In this document: one piece after another, positions 49,881 through 58,505 of the stretch | How positions within the stretch are numbered: position 1 is the first letter of the stretch | Layout: each line of letters opens with the position of its first letter | From: CBDBZX01 sp965213645 | GTDB lineage: Bacteria > Deinococcota > Deinococci > Deinococcales > Trueperaceae | Reading direction: 5' to 3' | Assembly: GCA_965213645.1 (NCBI GenBank) | Contig: CBDBZX010000004.1 | Span: 434,001 to 498,000, forward strand | DNA length: 64,000 nt | Notes under the pieces: model-generated | What the model was told of the DNA's origin: nothing | Database searches by the model: none | The model's input: only the letters and a program-made list of their open reading frames with translations | Translations under genes and position numbers: made by a program

Positions 49881-50510
49881 TCATCTAAACGCAGGAGGGT
49901 CGCTCTGCGCCCCGTCCCCGTCAATGACCACCGGGCTCTCGGCGATGCCCGCGTACTCCTCCTCGTCGAAGGGGGTGAGCAGCGCGTCCGTCATTTCGTA
50001 GCCCGCCGCGCCGAACTCGCTGGCGCGGCCCTGCGCCCCGATCTTGCCGACAACTGAGACGACGTCGTACGAATCGGCGCGGGGTAGCGGGTAGGTCGGC
50101 TTGACGTAGACGATCTGGTTAGCGGGTGGCGGGGGCACGTGAACGCACGCGCCCAAAAAGGGCACGAGCAAGAATTCGCTGATCGCTTCCTCATCGCCTG
50201 AGAGCGGCACGACGTAGCCCGATACCTTGACCTCTTGCCCGTCTAACGCTTCGACGAGCGGCGTCTCTTGCAGGGTCCGCTGCATCATCGCCTCGCTGTC
50301 TTCGACCTCCCAGGGGAAAGCCTGATAGGAGGGCTCGTAGTCGGCGGGCATGAGGTTGCCCCAGGCGAGCGCGGTGGGCTCAGAGGTTTTGAACGCCCTG
50401 GTTGCGACCTGCTGCGCCAATCCGAGTGGCGTGCCCGCTTCGGGTTCGCTGTCACACGCGGCGAGTAGAAGCGTCAGGCTTGCGAGTAAAACGGTGATGG
50501 GTTTTTTCAT
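49881..50510 (-). CDS. DUF3299 lipoprotein of a Zrg-like zinc system
   Basis: The 209-residue protein starts MKKPITVLLASLTLLLAACD, a lipoprotein signal with lipobox LAAC. The mature part has ALAWGNLMPADYEPSY, VKVSGYVVPLSGDEE and FLGACVHVPPPPANQIVYV, the DUF3299 hallmark. In Vibrio, DUF2796 and DUF3299 proteins occur with an ABC transporter in the zinc-regulated zrg genes (family knowledge). It is the last gene after ATPase and permease, 92 bases from the permease stop. RBS GAGG before the ATG. Confidence 0.88.
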   Translation of the reverse strand: MKKPITVLLASLTLLLAACDSEPEAGTPLGLAQQVATRAFKTSEPTALAWGNLMPADYEPSYQAFPWEVEDSEAMMQRTLQETPLVEALDGQEVKVSGYVVPLSGDEEAISEFLLVPFLGACVHVPPPPANQIVYVKPTYPLPRADSYDVVSVVGKIGAQGRASEFGAAGYEMTDALLTPFDEEEYAGIAESPVVIDGDGAQSDPPAFR

Positions 50511-50601
50511 AGTTTCCTCTATCCTCTCCACGGCTCGAGTATAGACGCTCGTCCTACCCTCTGTCGTTAAATTCGCAGGTCGTTAATTTACACCCGAAGA
50601 T

Positions 50602-51867
50602 TCACACCCGCACGGTCAAGCCGTCCGCGAGCGAGTGGCGGTAGGCGCGGTAGGCAGGGACGAGCCCGATGAGGACGCCTGCGCCGATGACGATAGCGAG
50701 CAGGGTGAGGTCGAACGCGCTCGGCGGCGTGATCGCGATGAAAAGCCCGTACTCGCGCTCTATCCAGGGCCGCAGCCCGGCGAGCGCGGCGTAGAGCAGC
50801 GCCACCCCGAGCACGCAGCCGATGAGCGTAAAGAGCACCGCCTCGGCGCTGAGCAGCAAGAAGATGTGCCAGGGCCGTGCGCCGACCGAACGCAGAATCG
50901 CCATCTCGCGTCGCCGCTCGCTCAGGCTCGACAAAATCGCGCTGAGCATCCCGATGAGCCCGCTCAGCACCACGAAGCCCGAGACGATGAGCAGCGCCCG
51001 CTCTGCCGCGCCCAAGAGGTTCCACAGCTCCTGCAAGGCAACGCCGGGTAGCACCGCTAGGAGCGGCTCGCGCCGGTAGTCGTTGATGTCGCGCTGGAGC
51101 CTGAAAATCGCTGTCTTAGGCTCCACGCCGACCAGAAAGGCGGTAATAGCCTGCGGCGTCAGGTCGCGCGTCCGCGCCTCCTCCGCGCTTAGGCGCTGGC
51201 TCGGGATAGGCACGCCGCTGCTCCAATCAATGTGCATCGCCTCGATGCCCGCCAAGCTCACGTGGACGGAGCGGTCCACGGGCGTGCCCGTCTTGGCAAG
51301 GATGCCCACCACGGTGAAGGGTTTGTCACGGTGGTCGAGCAGGCTCACGTCGCCCGTGCCGTGCGCAATAATAACCTCTTGGCCGACCTCATAGCCGAGC
51401 GTCTCGGCTACGTCCGCGCCGAGTACCGCGTCGTAGACGCCGCTGAAGGGCTCGCCCGCTGTGAAGCGCAGCGCTCGAGAGCGCCCGTAGCGGTAGTGCT
51501 CGAAGTACGCCGCGCTCGTGCCGACCACGCGGAAGCCCCGGTGCGAGTCGCCGAGCGAGATAGGTACGCTCCAGGCGACGTTGGGGTGCGCGGCGACCTG
51601 CTGGTAGCTGTCCCAAGTGATGTTGTTCGTCGCGTCGCCGATGCGGAACACGCTGTATAAGAGGAGCTGCATCCCGCCGCTGCGTGCGCCCACGACCAGG
51701 TCGGTGCCTGAGATGGTGTTGGCGAAGCTCGCCCTCGCTTCCGTACGCACCTTCTCGACGCCTAAAAGGAGCGTCACGCTAATGGCGATGACGAGAACGG
51801 TCAGGAGCGTCGTGCCTGCGCGGTTCAGCATACTCTTGACGGTCAGTCGGAGGAGCTTAACGAGCAT
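50602..51867 (-). CDS. ABC transporter permease, MacB/FtsX type
   Basis: The 421-residue protein begins MLVKLLRLTVKSMLNRAGTT and has one N-terminal hydrophobic helix, a large extracytoplasmic domain with VVGARSGGMQLLLYSVFRIGD, and three C-terminal helices with SSLSERRREMAILRSVGARPW, the FtsX coupling segment. It would work with the ATPase upstream, overlapped by the TAATG junction. Permeases of this type usually move lipoproteins or transmit force; with DUF2796 and DUF3299 it is part of a Zrg-like zinc set (inference). The longer frame to 51981 is rejected. Confidence 0.9.
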   Translation of the reverse strand: MLVKLLRLTVKSMLNRAGTTLLTVLVIAISVTLLLGVEKVRTEARASFANTISGTDLVVGARSGGMQLLLYSVFRIGDATNNITWDSYQQVAAHPNVAWSVPISLGDSHRGFRVVGTSAAYFEHYRYGRSRALRFTAGEPFSGVYDAVLGADVAETLGYEVGQEVIIAHGTGDVSLLDHRDKPFTVVGILAKTGTPVDRSVHVSLAGIEAMHIDWSSGVPIPSQRLSAEEARTRDLTPQAITAFLVGVEPKTAIFRLQRDINDYRREPLLAVLPGVALQELWNLLGAAERALLIVSGFVVLSGLIGMLSAILSSLSERRREMAILRSVGARPWHIFLLLSAEAVLFTLIGCVLGVALLYAALAGLRPWIEREYGLFIAITPPSAFDLTLLAIVIGAGVLIGLVPAYRAYRHSLADGLTVRV

Positions 51868-52607
51868 TAAGCGACTTCCGCAGCGCGGTTGAGCGTCCGC
51901 AGGTCGAGGCTGCGGTCGAAGAGGCGTTCCAAACTTCCGTCGTGACTCACAAAGAGAAGCGTCATCCCGGCGCGGTCGCACTCCTCGAAGAGCAAGCGGA
52001 TAAAGCCTTCGCGGGTGTCCGCGTCCAAGGCTGAGGTCGGCTCGTCGGCGATGAGCAGCTCGGGGTTACCGATGAGTGCCCGCGCCGCCGCTACGCGCTG
52101 CTGCTGGCCGATGCTCAGCTCGGTCACAGGGCGAATTTGCAGTGTTTCGTCCAGCCCAAGACGACGTAGCAGGCGGGCTGCCTCTTCATCGGCTGTACCC
52201 GCTGTGAGAGCCCGCGCCGTACGCCGCTGCGAGAAAGTGAGGGCCAGCGTCACGTTCTCCCGCACCGAGAGGTAGGGGATGAGGTTAAACATCTGGAAGA
52301 TGAAGCCGACGTGATCGGCTCGGAATGCGTCGCGCTGTGCGCCGCGTAGGGCGGAGACCGCCGTGTCGTCCACGGCAGCCGTACCCGCTTCGGGAACGAT
52401 CACGCCCGCGATGAGGTTGAGGAGTGTGCTCTTGCCGCTGCCCGAAGGCCCTTTGAGGAAGACCTTTTCACCTTGCTGGACGGTGAATTCGTCAATGTCT
52501 AGCACGAGCGGTGTGCCTGGCTTCCAGCGGAAGCGCACCTCCCTTAATTGCACTAAAGCGGCTCGAGAGGGCGTCTCAGAAACAGAAGCTCGTTCCGTCA
52601 GCGTCAC
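51867..52607 (-). CDS. ABC transporter ATPase, LolD/MacB type
   Basis: The 246-residue ATPase has Walker A KGPSGSGKSTLLNLIAG, the Q-loop FQMFNLIPYLSVREN, the signature ELSIGQQQRVAAARAL and Walker B LLIADEPTSALDADTR. These are typical of LolD/MacB-type ATPases that energise FtsX-fold permeases. The start is GTG at 52607, placed seven bases after a good promoter, so the gene has its own leaderless transcript separate from the DUF2796 gene upstream. Confidence 0.93.
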   Translation of the reverse strand: MTLTERASVSETPSRAALVQLREVRFRWKPGTPLVLDIDEFTVQQGEKVFLKGPSGSGKSTLLNLIAGVIVPEAGTAAVDDTAVSALRGAQRDAFRADHVGFIFQMFNLIPYLSVRENVTLALTFSQRRTARALTAGTADEEAARLLRRLGLDETLQIRPVTELSIGQQQRVAAARALIGNPELLIADEPTSALDADTREGFIRLLFEECDRAGMTLLFVSHDGSLERLFDRSLDLRTLNRAAEVA

Positions 52608-52613
52608 AGAACC

Positions 52614-52642
52614 AGTGTACTCCCGGTCAGCTTGCCTGTCAT
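52614..52642 (-). promoter_or_regulatory. Promoter of the Zrg-like ATPase-permease-DUF3299 operon
   Basis: On the minus strand ATGACA (52637-52642) and TACACT (52614-52619) are 17 bases apart. Seven bases on is the G of the GTG start at 52607. Confidence 0.7.
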
Positions 52643-52652
52643 CCGCCCACCC

Positions 52653-53244
52653 TCAAAAGGTGAGTTGCACGTTCGTCGTCGGGCTCAGTTCCGCCGCGCC
52701 TTGCCCACCCGGGAGGACGTACTGGACGTCCAAATCCTCGACGCCTGGATAGAGCGCGAAAAGCTGGCGCAAGTTGACGCTGTCCAAGCTGTCCGGTTTG
52801 CGCACAGGTGAACGTGTAGGTGGCGTGAAATTCGCTGTGGACTGCGCCCTCGCCGCCGGTCTCCTCCCCGCCCTCTTCGTCGCTGTGCTCTTCGCCCTCC
52901 TCATGATCGTCTTCACTCGTGACTTCCCGCTCGACCTCTTGGTCTGACAGTTCACAACTCGCACCCCCGGCTGGGGCGAACAGCGTCGCGCCGTCCTCCA
53001 ACTGCGCAAGGGCGTTCGTCACAGCCTCTTCCTCCTCGGGCGTGGCAGGCTCGTACTCGAAGCCGACCAGGTTCACAGCCGGGCTCACGAACTCCATGTT
53101 CAGCGTTTCGCCCTCCAGCACCACAGAGAGCGACGCCGCGCCGTGCTCGTGGGGCTCCTCTTGCACGAAGCCGCCTGTTTGTGCCACCCCAAAAATGTAC
53201 GCGGAAAAGAATAGAACGCTTGCGATAATGAGAATCTGTTTCAC
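52653..53244 (-). pseudogene. DUF2796 (ZrgA-like) secreted His/Glu-rich protein, frame-broken
   Basis: The first frame gives a signal peptide (about 1-22), PHEHGAASLSVVLEGETLNMEF, a His/Glu-rich zinc-binding-like linker and SEFHATYTFTCA, the DUF2796 layout. It then leaves the family, while the neighbouring frame gives the expected end: SVNLRQLFALYPGVEDLDV and LPGGQGAAELSPTTNVQLTF. One extra base near 52798-52804 explains it: 592 bases minus one is 197 codons. The GTG start has a GGAGAGG site. Either a sequencing error or a recent mutation. Confidence 0.85.
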
Positions 53245-53398
53245 AATAAACCTCTCCTTTATTTATAAGGTAGAGCGCAGTAGGTCTCCAGAAGCTAATC
53301 TAACAAAAGACTCAAACTTCTTGATGAGAATAAGAAATCATTGTCAAATTTATGCCAGCAGTGTTCGATTCATCTGGACGTGCCTTCAGTAGTGATGT

Positions 53399-54530
53399 TC
53401 AGTGATGATGGGCGTGCTCTAATTCCCCCTCCTTGAGCGCCAAGCGGTCCCCGCGAAACATCAAAGCGGCAATGAGCGTCGTGAAAGGAACGGCGAGGAT
53501 GAGCCCCACCGAGCCAACTAGCGTATGCACCACTTCAGAAGCGACCAGTTCTAAGTTGAGTGCCCGCAGAAGCGTAAAATCGCTGAGCGTCAAGAGAACG
53601 AGGAGCGGCAAGGCCGCGCCCGTATACGCTAGAACGAGCGTGTTCACTAATGAGCCGATGTGGTCCAGCCCAACGTTCATCCCGCGCCTGTAAAGCTCGG
53701 CGAGTCCGAAGTTCGGGTTGACGTGCGCCAGCTCGCGAATCACGCTCGCTTGCACAATGGTGATGTCAGTCAGCGCCCCTAAAGCTCCGATGAGGAGCCC
53801 CGCCAAGAGCAACCCTTTGAGGTCCACCTGACTCGCGCCATACGAGATAAACGTCGCCTCATCGCTGCCGAAGCCCGTGAGGTGCGCCGCTTCGGTAAAG
53901 AAGAGGCCCAAGCCCATCGTCGCGAGCACCGCCGCAAAGGTGCCGATGAGCGCCGCCGTGGTGCTCCAGGAGAGCCCGTGGACGAAGTAGATAGCCAAGA
54001 TGAGGATGCCGCCGACCCCTAAAAGCGAGACGAGAATGGGGTTCCAGCCGCCTAAAATGCTCGGCACGACGAAGCCGATGACGATGGCTAAGCTCGTTGC
54101 GGTGGCGAGAAACGCCCGTAAGCCTTTGCCTCTCGCGACGACCACAGAAACCGCCAAAAAGAGCAGAACGAGTCCGTAGAGCGCGGGCCGCCGCACCCAG
54201 TCTGAGACGACGTACTGGCGCGTCCCGTCCGGTCCCGGCGCGTAGTAAATCTCGACGCGCTCGCCAGGGCCGAAGCCGGGTAAATCAGAGGGTTAGACCA
54301 ACCTCTTCAGGTAGCGGCTGGCCCAGGTCAGCGGAGACGACCTCACCGCTGGATAAGCGCACCTCAGCGAAGCGCGTCACCTCATCGACGGCGAGGATGC
54401 GGCCCTCGAGATAGCCCACCTCAGATACCGTTTGCTGCGCGCCGGGTTGCGCAAGGGCGTTATTGAAGCCCGGTAGGACGAGTAGCAGGCATAGAAAGAG
54501 AAGACGGCGTGTCAGCGTCTGATATAGCAA
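53399..54530 (-). pseudogene. YibE/F-family membrane protein, frame-broken at CTC-TGA
   Basis: The first part (54530 to 54285) has a signal peptide and a small strand-rich domain (LEGRILAVDEVTRFAEVRLS). It stops at TGA. In the +1 frame the missing link continues as DLPGFGPGERVEIYYAPGP and then QYVVSDWVRRPALYGL into seven or eight helices with GADGALTDITIVQASVIREL-type YibE/F motifs and a His-rich tail (ELEHAHHH). The total of 1132 bases is one over 377 codons. This could be a one-base insertion or, less likely, a +1 frameshift signal. Confidence 0.85.
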
Positions 54531-54549
54531 TTTGATCTCTCCTCGAGGG

Positions 54550-54576
54550 CTGTTAGCCTTTAGCTTCGGCTAACAG
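54550..54576. terminator. Hairpin CTGTTAGCC / GGCTAACAG between zur and yibE/F
   Basis: A perfect nine-base stem with a nine-base loop (TTTAGCTTC), followed by more TTAGC/GCTAA words up to 54600. Resembles the sufC-sufB hairpin in word content. Confidence 0.6.
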
Positions 54577-54583
54577 TTAAGTG

Positions 54584-54979
54584 CTAAACGCTAACAGCTT
54601 CTCCCTGACACCCAGGACAGAGCCCGTAAAGCGTCAACTCGTGGTCCTTGACCCGAAAGCCGCCGGGTAGCGTAACGCCTTCCAAGACCGCCACCGGGCA
54701 GGTCGCGTCGAGTTCGAAGACGCCTTCGCACGACTCACAGCAGAAGTGATGGTGATGACCTCGCCCGGCAAGTTCGAAGCGGGCGCTCTCGCCGGGTAAA
54801 TGGACTGCAATCACGTCACCGTCCTCTTCCAAACTGCCCAAATTGCGGTAGACGGTGGCGAGCCCTAAGCTTGTCTGAGTTTGACCTGCTCGCTCCAGAA
54901 CTTCTTGCGGCGTCAGGGGACCCGGCGCAGTTTCTAAAGCGTGTAAAATCGCTCGGCGTTGGGAGGTTCGGCGCTTCAT
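54584..54979 (-). CDS. zur: Fur-family metalloregulator, probably Zur
   Basis: The 131-residue repressor starts MKRRTSQRRAILHALETAPG and has the winged helix with SLGLATVYRNLGSLEEDG, the sensory HHHHFCCESC metal site, DATCPVAVLEG and a C-terminal CPGC pair for the structural zinc. Neighbouring zinc-uptake genes and a zinc-free L33 gene suggest Zur rather than Fur. A -10 TAGACT (54986-54991) ends seven bases before the ATG, giving a leaderless mRNA. The yibE/F gene lies downstream past a hairpin. Confidence 0.88.
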   Translation of the reverse strand: MKRRTSQRRAILHALETAPGPLTPQEVLERAGQTQTSLGLATVYRNLGSLEEDGDVIAVHLPGESARFELAGRGHHHHFCCESCEGVFELDATCPVAVLEGVTLPGGFRVKDHELTLYGLCPGCQGEAVSV

Positions 54980-55016
54980 AAGGGTAGTCTAACAGACACG
55001 CGCCTCGCCTTTATAC

Positions 55017-55574
55017 TTACTGAGAACCATTATCAACAGCGCAGCTATTAAACCGCTCCAATGCGTTCCAGCCTTGCGGCGTACCGCTCATGACATCGAC
55101 GCCCTGCCACACGAGGACGTAGGAGCCAGGCCCGTCGGGTGCGTACACGGCCAAGTAACCCCCTAAACCGGCGAAGTCCTTGAGACCAGGGCCGCGCCGC
55201 GCGGCGATGAAGAGGTCGCGAAAGAGACTCCAGCCGTACTCGAGCTGCAAAGCGCTGTGTCCTTCTGGAATCTCAAAGGGGGGCGGTGTATGCGAGGGTA
55301 GTTCGGGCGCGATGAGCCAGAGCTGCGGATAGAAGCCCGGGCAGGCTTGCGAAGCGAGTAGATAGGCGAGCGAAGGGACGCCTGCGGGTAGCTCGAGGCT
55401 GAAAAAGTCCGCCTCCCCCTGTGCTAACTCGCCGATGATGTAGCGCGAAGTCTCGCTGGGAACGAGGGGGTAGGCGCTTTCGAGGGTGCTCTTCGGGTTC
55501 CAGCGCATGTCGTGGGCGAGCGCTGTAGAGAGACTTGAGATAAGACAAAGGCTTAACCAAACATAGCGATACAC
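55017..55574 (-). CDS. Secreted protein of unknown function in the zinc cluster
   Basis: The 185-residue protein has a signal peptide ending in STALA, followed by HDMRWNPKSTLESAYPLVPSE. The mature part is strand-rich with DFFSLELPAGVPSLAYLLASQ, QACPGFYPQLWLIAPE and GPGSYVLVWQGVD, and has two cysteines. The sequence is not one I can name. The in-frame ATG at 55586 lies inside a -10 TATGCT (55582-55587), so the GTG at 55574 is preferred. It is 37 bases upstream of the Zur gene and transcribed the same way. Confidence 0.72.
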   Translation of the reverse strand: MYRYVWLSLCLISSLSTALAHDMRWNPKSTLESAYPLVPSETSRYIIGELAQGEADFFSLELPAGVPSLAYLLASQACPGFYPQLWLIAPELPSHTPPPFEIPEGHSALQLEYGWSLFRDLFIAARRGPGLKDFAGLGGYLAVYAPDGPGSYVLVWQGVDVMSGTPQGWNALERFNSCAVDNGSQ

Positions 55575-55745
55575 GCCCCGAAGCATACCTAACGGTGCGG
55601 TAGAGCCCGTGTGTGATACTCGGCCTCGCTAGCTATATCGGCTCTATGCCACCGTTACGCCCGCCCTTTCAGCGGTCACCACACTCCACAGCCCTCGTCC
55701 CGAGATACCCCGAAAAGTCGGTTGAGCAGAACTTCAGACGTCAAG

Positions 55746-55806
55746 AGAATACAGAAAGCAGAAGGGAGAAAGAAGCTCAGTTCCGTATTCTCCCTTCGCC
55801 CTTCTC
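55746..55806. repeat. Hairpin in the spacer before the L33 gene
   Basis: GAAGGGAGAA (55761-55770) pairs with TTCTCCCTTC (55788-55797) around a 17-base loop, with further pairing outside. It lies in the 350-base spacer 55587-55937 together with the L33 promoter. Confidence 0.6.
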
Positions 55807-55864
55807 AAAATTTGTACCTTGCGGCTCAACTGACTTTTCATACAACCTCCTCATCCCGCCGAGC

Positions 55865-55893
55865 TTGACAGAGCCTCAAGCTGTCGTTAAACT
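55865..55893 (+). promoter_or_regulatory. Promoter of the L33 / AztD-like operon
   Basis: TTGACA (55865-55870, perfect) and TAAACT (55888-55893) are exactly 17 bases apart. Predicted start of transcription is base 55900, the first base of the palindromic operator. Confidence 0.82.
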
Positions 55894-55899
55894 CGCTTA

Positions 55900-55917
55900 T
55901 TGATAACTTGTTGTCAA
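55900..55917. promoter_or_regulatory. Putative Zur operator
   Basis: TTGATAACTTGTTGTCAA is an 18-base palindrome: TTGAYAAC half-sites around TT, with one mismatch. It covers positions +1 to +18 of the predicted transcript. Its left half TTGATAAC recurs at 58468 before znuA, again at the start of transcription. Confidence 0.75.
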
Positions 55918-55937
55918 TAAGGATTGGAGAGGAAAAT

Positions 55938-56102
55938 ATGGCAGACGGACCCCGCATTAAGCTCCTGCTGCGCAGCACGGCAGGTACGGGCTTTACTTAC
56001 ACAACTACGAAGAACCGGCGCACCACGGCGGCGAAGCTCGAGCTGAAAAAGTACGACCCGGTTGTGCGCAAGCACATCTTGTTTAGGGAGACGAAAATCT
56101 GA
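55938..56102 (+). CDS. rpmG: Ribosomal protein L33, zinc-independent (C-minus) form
   Basis: The 54-residue protein reads MADGPRIKLLLRSTAGTGF and KNRRTTAAKLELKKYDPVVR with HILFRETKI at the end, a complete L33. There is no cysteine, so it cannot hold the zinc ion of the C-plus form. Bacteria make such spare ribosomal proteins when zinc is short, under Zur control (established in Bacillus and Streptomyces). The operator on its promoter fits. RBS GGAGAGG. Its TGA overlaps the next ATG. Confidence 0.95.
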   Translation: MADGPRIKLLLRSTAGTGFTYTTTKNRRTTAAKLELKKYDPVVRKHILFRETKI

Positions 56103-57337
56103 TGAGATTTACATTCTTTATTTTTGCGTTATCTCTACCTTTCGTTTGGTCGCTTGTCTGGGCACAGCCGGCGGCGAGTTGGGGCAGCACGAACAGCGCA
56201 GGCAGCACAGACAGCATGGGCAACGGGGTGAGCGCCGAAGCCGCTGCCGGAACACGTTTACTCGTGACCGACGCTGAAAGTACCGACGCGCACGTGTTAG
56301 CGCTCGAGGACAACGCGGTGCTCGCCAGCTTCTCGACACCGGGAGAGGCGGGGCGCGTCTACCGGAGCCCCAATGGACGCTTCGGCTTCGTCGTGCACCG
56401 TGATGAGAACCGCGTTTCGCTCATCCATTCGGGGCTCACGACGGTGGACCACGTGGACCACGTCGATCTCGTGCAAGGCGCACCCTACGTCGCCGCGACC
56501 ATGAATGTCGGGCGCGAGCCTACTCACCTCTTCGCGCACGGTAACGACATCGCTGTGTTCAACGACGAGGAAGGGACAGTCGCGCTCTTAGACCAGCGGC
56601 TTTTAAGGTTGAGCCTAGACTACACCGAGCTTACCGTTGAGCAGCCCGATCACGGTGCGCCCGTTGTACACGGCGACCACGTGCTCAATGGCTACTACGA
56701 CCTCGAGCGGGTGGACATCTACGAGCGTAGCGGCGCGCTCGTGCAGACTATCGAGGGCTGCCCAGGGCTGCACGGCGCAGGGCATTCGGGCGACTCGGTC
56801 GTGTACGGCTGCGAAGACGGCGTGCTGCTCATCGGGGCAAATGGCAGTGAATTTAGCTCGAGTAAACTCCCCAACCCAGCGAATAGGCCACAGGACGTGC
56901 GTGTCGGCACGGTCGCCGCCCACGAGGACAGCCCGGCCATGGTCGGTAACTTCGGGGAGGGGGTCGTCATCATTGACCCGGCAGCGGAGACCTTGACCCC
57001 TATGGCGCTGAGTGCCAGCCCGCTTGGTATGACGTTCGCAGACGGTGAAACGCTCGTCGTTCTCACCGCCGACGGACAGCTTCATGCCCTCGAGCCCACA
57101 AGCGGCGAGGCTAGGGCGAACATCTCTGTCATTGGCGCAGTGGATACAGAGGCAGAGGACGTGGTCCGCCCCAGCCTCACCGTACAAGGCGACCTCATCT
57201 ACGTGAGCGACCCCGCCGCGCAGCAAGTTCACGAGGTCTCGTTGAGCGACCTGCGGGTGGAGCGCAGCCTCGAGCTAGACTTCACCCCCTATAGCCTCGC
57301 AGTGCTCGCGATTCCCGGCGCGACCATCCATGACTGA
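56102..57337 (+). CDS. AztD-like secreted beta-propeller, probable zinc chaperone
   Basis: The 411-residue protein has a signal peptide (about 1-22) and then repeated strand blocks of a propeller. Segments such as RVYRSPNGRFGFVVHRDENR, THLFAHGNDIAVFNDEEGTV, DHGAPVVHGDHVLNGYY and GCPGLHGAGHSGDSVVYGCED match AztD, the periplasmic protein that passes zinc to the binding protein AztC in Paracoccus. Several His and Cys are placed as in that family. It is coupled to L33 (TGATG) and followed by a flavoprotein and znuACB. The name rests on my recall of the family. Confidence 0.8.
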   Translation: MRFTFFIFALSLPFVWSLVWAQPAASWGSTNSAGSTDSMGNGVSAEAAAGTRLLVTDAESTDAHVLALEDNAVLASFSTPGEAGRVYRSPNGRFGFVVHRDENRVSLIHSGLTTVDHVDHVDLVQGAPYVAATMNVGREPTHLFAHGNDIAVFNDEEGTVALLDQRLLRLSLDYTELTVEQPDHGAPVVHGDHVLNGYYDLERVDIYERSGALVQTIEGCPGLHGAGHSGDSVVYGCEDGVLLIGANGSEFSSSKLPNPANRPQDVRVGTVAAHEDSPAMVGNFGEGVVIIDPAAETLTPMALSASPLGMTFADGETLVVLTADGQLHALEPTSGEARANISVIGAVDTEAEDVVRPSLTVQGDLIYVSDPAAQQVHEVSLSDLRVERSLELDFTPYSLAVLAIPGATIHD

Positions 57338-58345
57338 ACCGCTCGAGTCTCGCGTTCACCCCACGTCCAAACATGACGTAGACATCCCCCTCACGGTCAT
57401 CGGTGGGCGCGGTCCGCACGGGTTGGCGCTACACCTCTTGATGCAAGACCGAGGTTTGTCAGGCTACGCGCTCGTTGACCCCGCCCCGCACTGGCTGCCG
57501 CTCTACAGACCTAGCGGACCGATGCAGGCGACCGGGCACCTGCGCAGCCCTCGCGAGCTGGACTTTTCGCTCGGCTGTGAGGCGCGGGGCATGACGCGCT
57601 TTCAGGAAGGCGAGACCTCTCCGTTGGCAAACGTCTATAGCCTGAAAGACGCCGCCTGTGACCGCTTCAACGAGAGCACCACCCCTGCGCAACGTGCACC
57701 CCGCGCCGCTTTCTGGCGCTACGCCAACTGCGTTGCGAAGACGAGCGGCGCGGACGAGCGCGTGATTCGAGCCGAAGTGACGAAGCTCGAGCCCATTCAC
57801 AACCACTGGCACGTCTCCCTTTCCAACGGCGACACCTTCACGACGTCTGCCGTTGTACTGGCAACCGGCTTGCAACCGCACCTCTTCGTGCCGCGTCCCT
57901 GGCGCGTCTGGTGGCAGCACCTCCCGGCAGGACGCGCCCACCACGCCTTCAAGCTCGACTACGGACGCCCGGAACTCGTGGGCTCGAGGGTGGCGGTGCT
58001 CGGCTCGTCGAACATCGCCACTTGGGAAGCCGCGATTAAGCTCGCCGAAGGGGGCGCGAAGGTCACGCTCTTGTCACGCTACTTCAACCCCATCGAGCGG
58101 CAACTACCCTTCGCTCCGTTCTGGTTCGACCGGGATTTCATGGCGCACTTCATGGACTTGCCCTGGACGACGCGGGGCGTTGGAAGAACTTGCCGCCGCT
58201 CTACCCAATGGGGGCACACGCGCTGACCCGCGCCGGGCACGCCGCTAACACCTTAGCGAGCGCGACGGTCTACCTGCTGCTGACATTGCCGCACATCTTA
58301 GCGGACGCAGGTCTTGTCAGAGACGCGCTCGAGCTTGCCGCTTGA
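57330..58345 (+). pseudogene. FAD/NAD(P)-binding monooxygenase-like protein, frame-broken
   Basis: The first frame (57330-58226) starts within the AztD-like gene (eight-base overlap) and shows an FAD motif TVIGGRGPHGLALHLLM, VVLATGLQPHLFVP and a second dinucleotide motif VAVLGSSNIATWEAAIKLAEG, then ERQLPFAPFWFDRDF. After about 58166 the frame turns to unlikely residues. The -1 frame runs on for 59 codons with GAHALTRAGHAANTLASATV and YLLLTLPHILADAGLV to TGA at 58345. Whether the tail belongs to the same protein is uncertain. Role in zinc handling unknown. Confidence 0.65.
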
Positions 58346-58458
58346 GGGAGGGGAACTAAAACGTATCAGGCGCAACGTGCTCGCCTCTGAACTGGTGTCA
58401 CGTTCTCGGAGGCGACCGCGTGTAGCAGCCTGATACCCCGCCCTCAGCCTCAATACGA

Positions 58459-58485
58459 TACACTCTCTTGATAACTACTTCTCAT
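58459..58485 (+). promoter_or_regulatory. -10 element and Zur-like site before znuA
   Basis: TACACT (58459-58464) predicts a start near 58471. TTGATAAC (58468-58475) followed by TA and CTTCTCAT gives one perfect and one weak (5/8) half-site, at the same place relative to the start as the L33 operator. No good -35 is seen. Confidence 0.5.
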
Positions 58486-58505
58486 TCTCACTTGGAGGAA
58501 ACCTC

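Noticed and set aside
53320..53350. Zur box upstream of the DUF2796 gene
   Set aside because: TTGATGAG and TTGTCAA halves are present but 27 bases end to end and not at a recognisable promoter, so the match to the L33 operator is not convincing.
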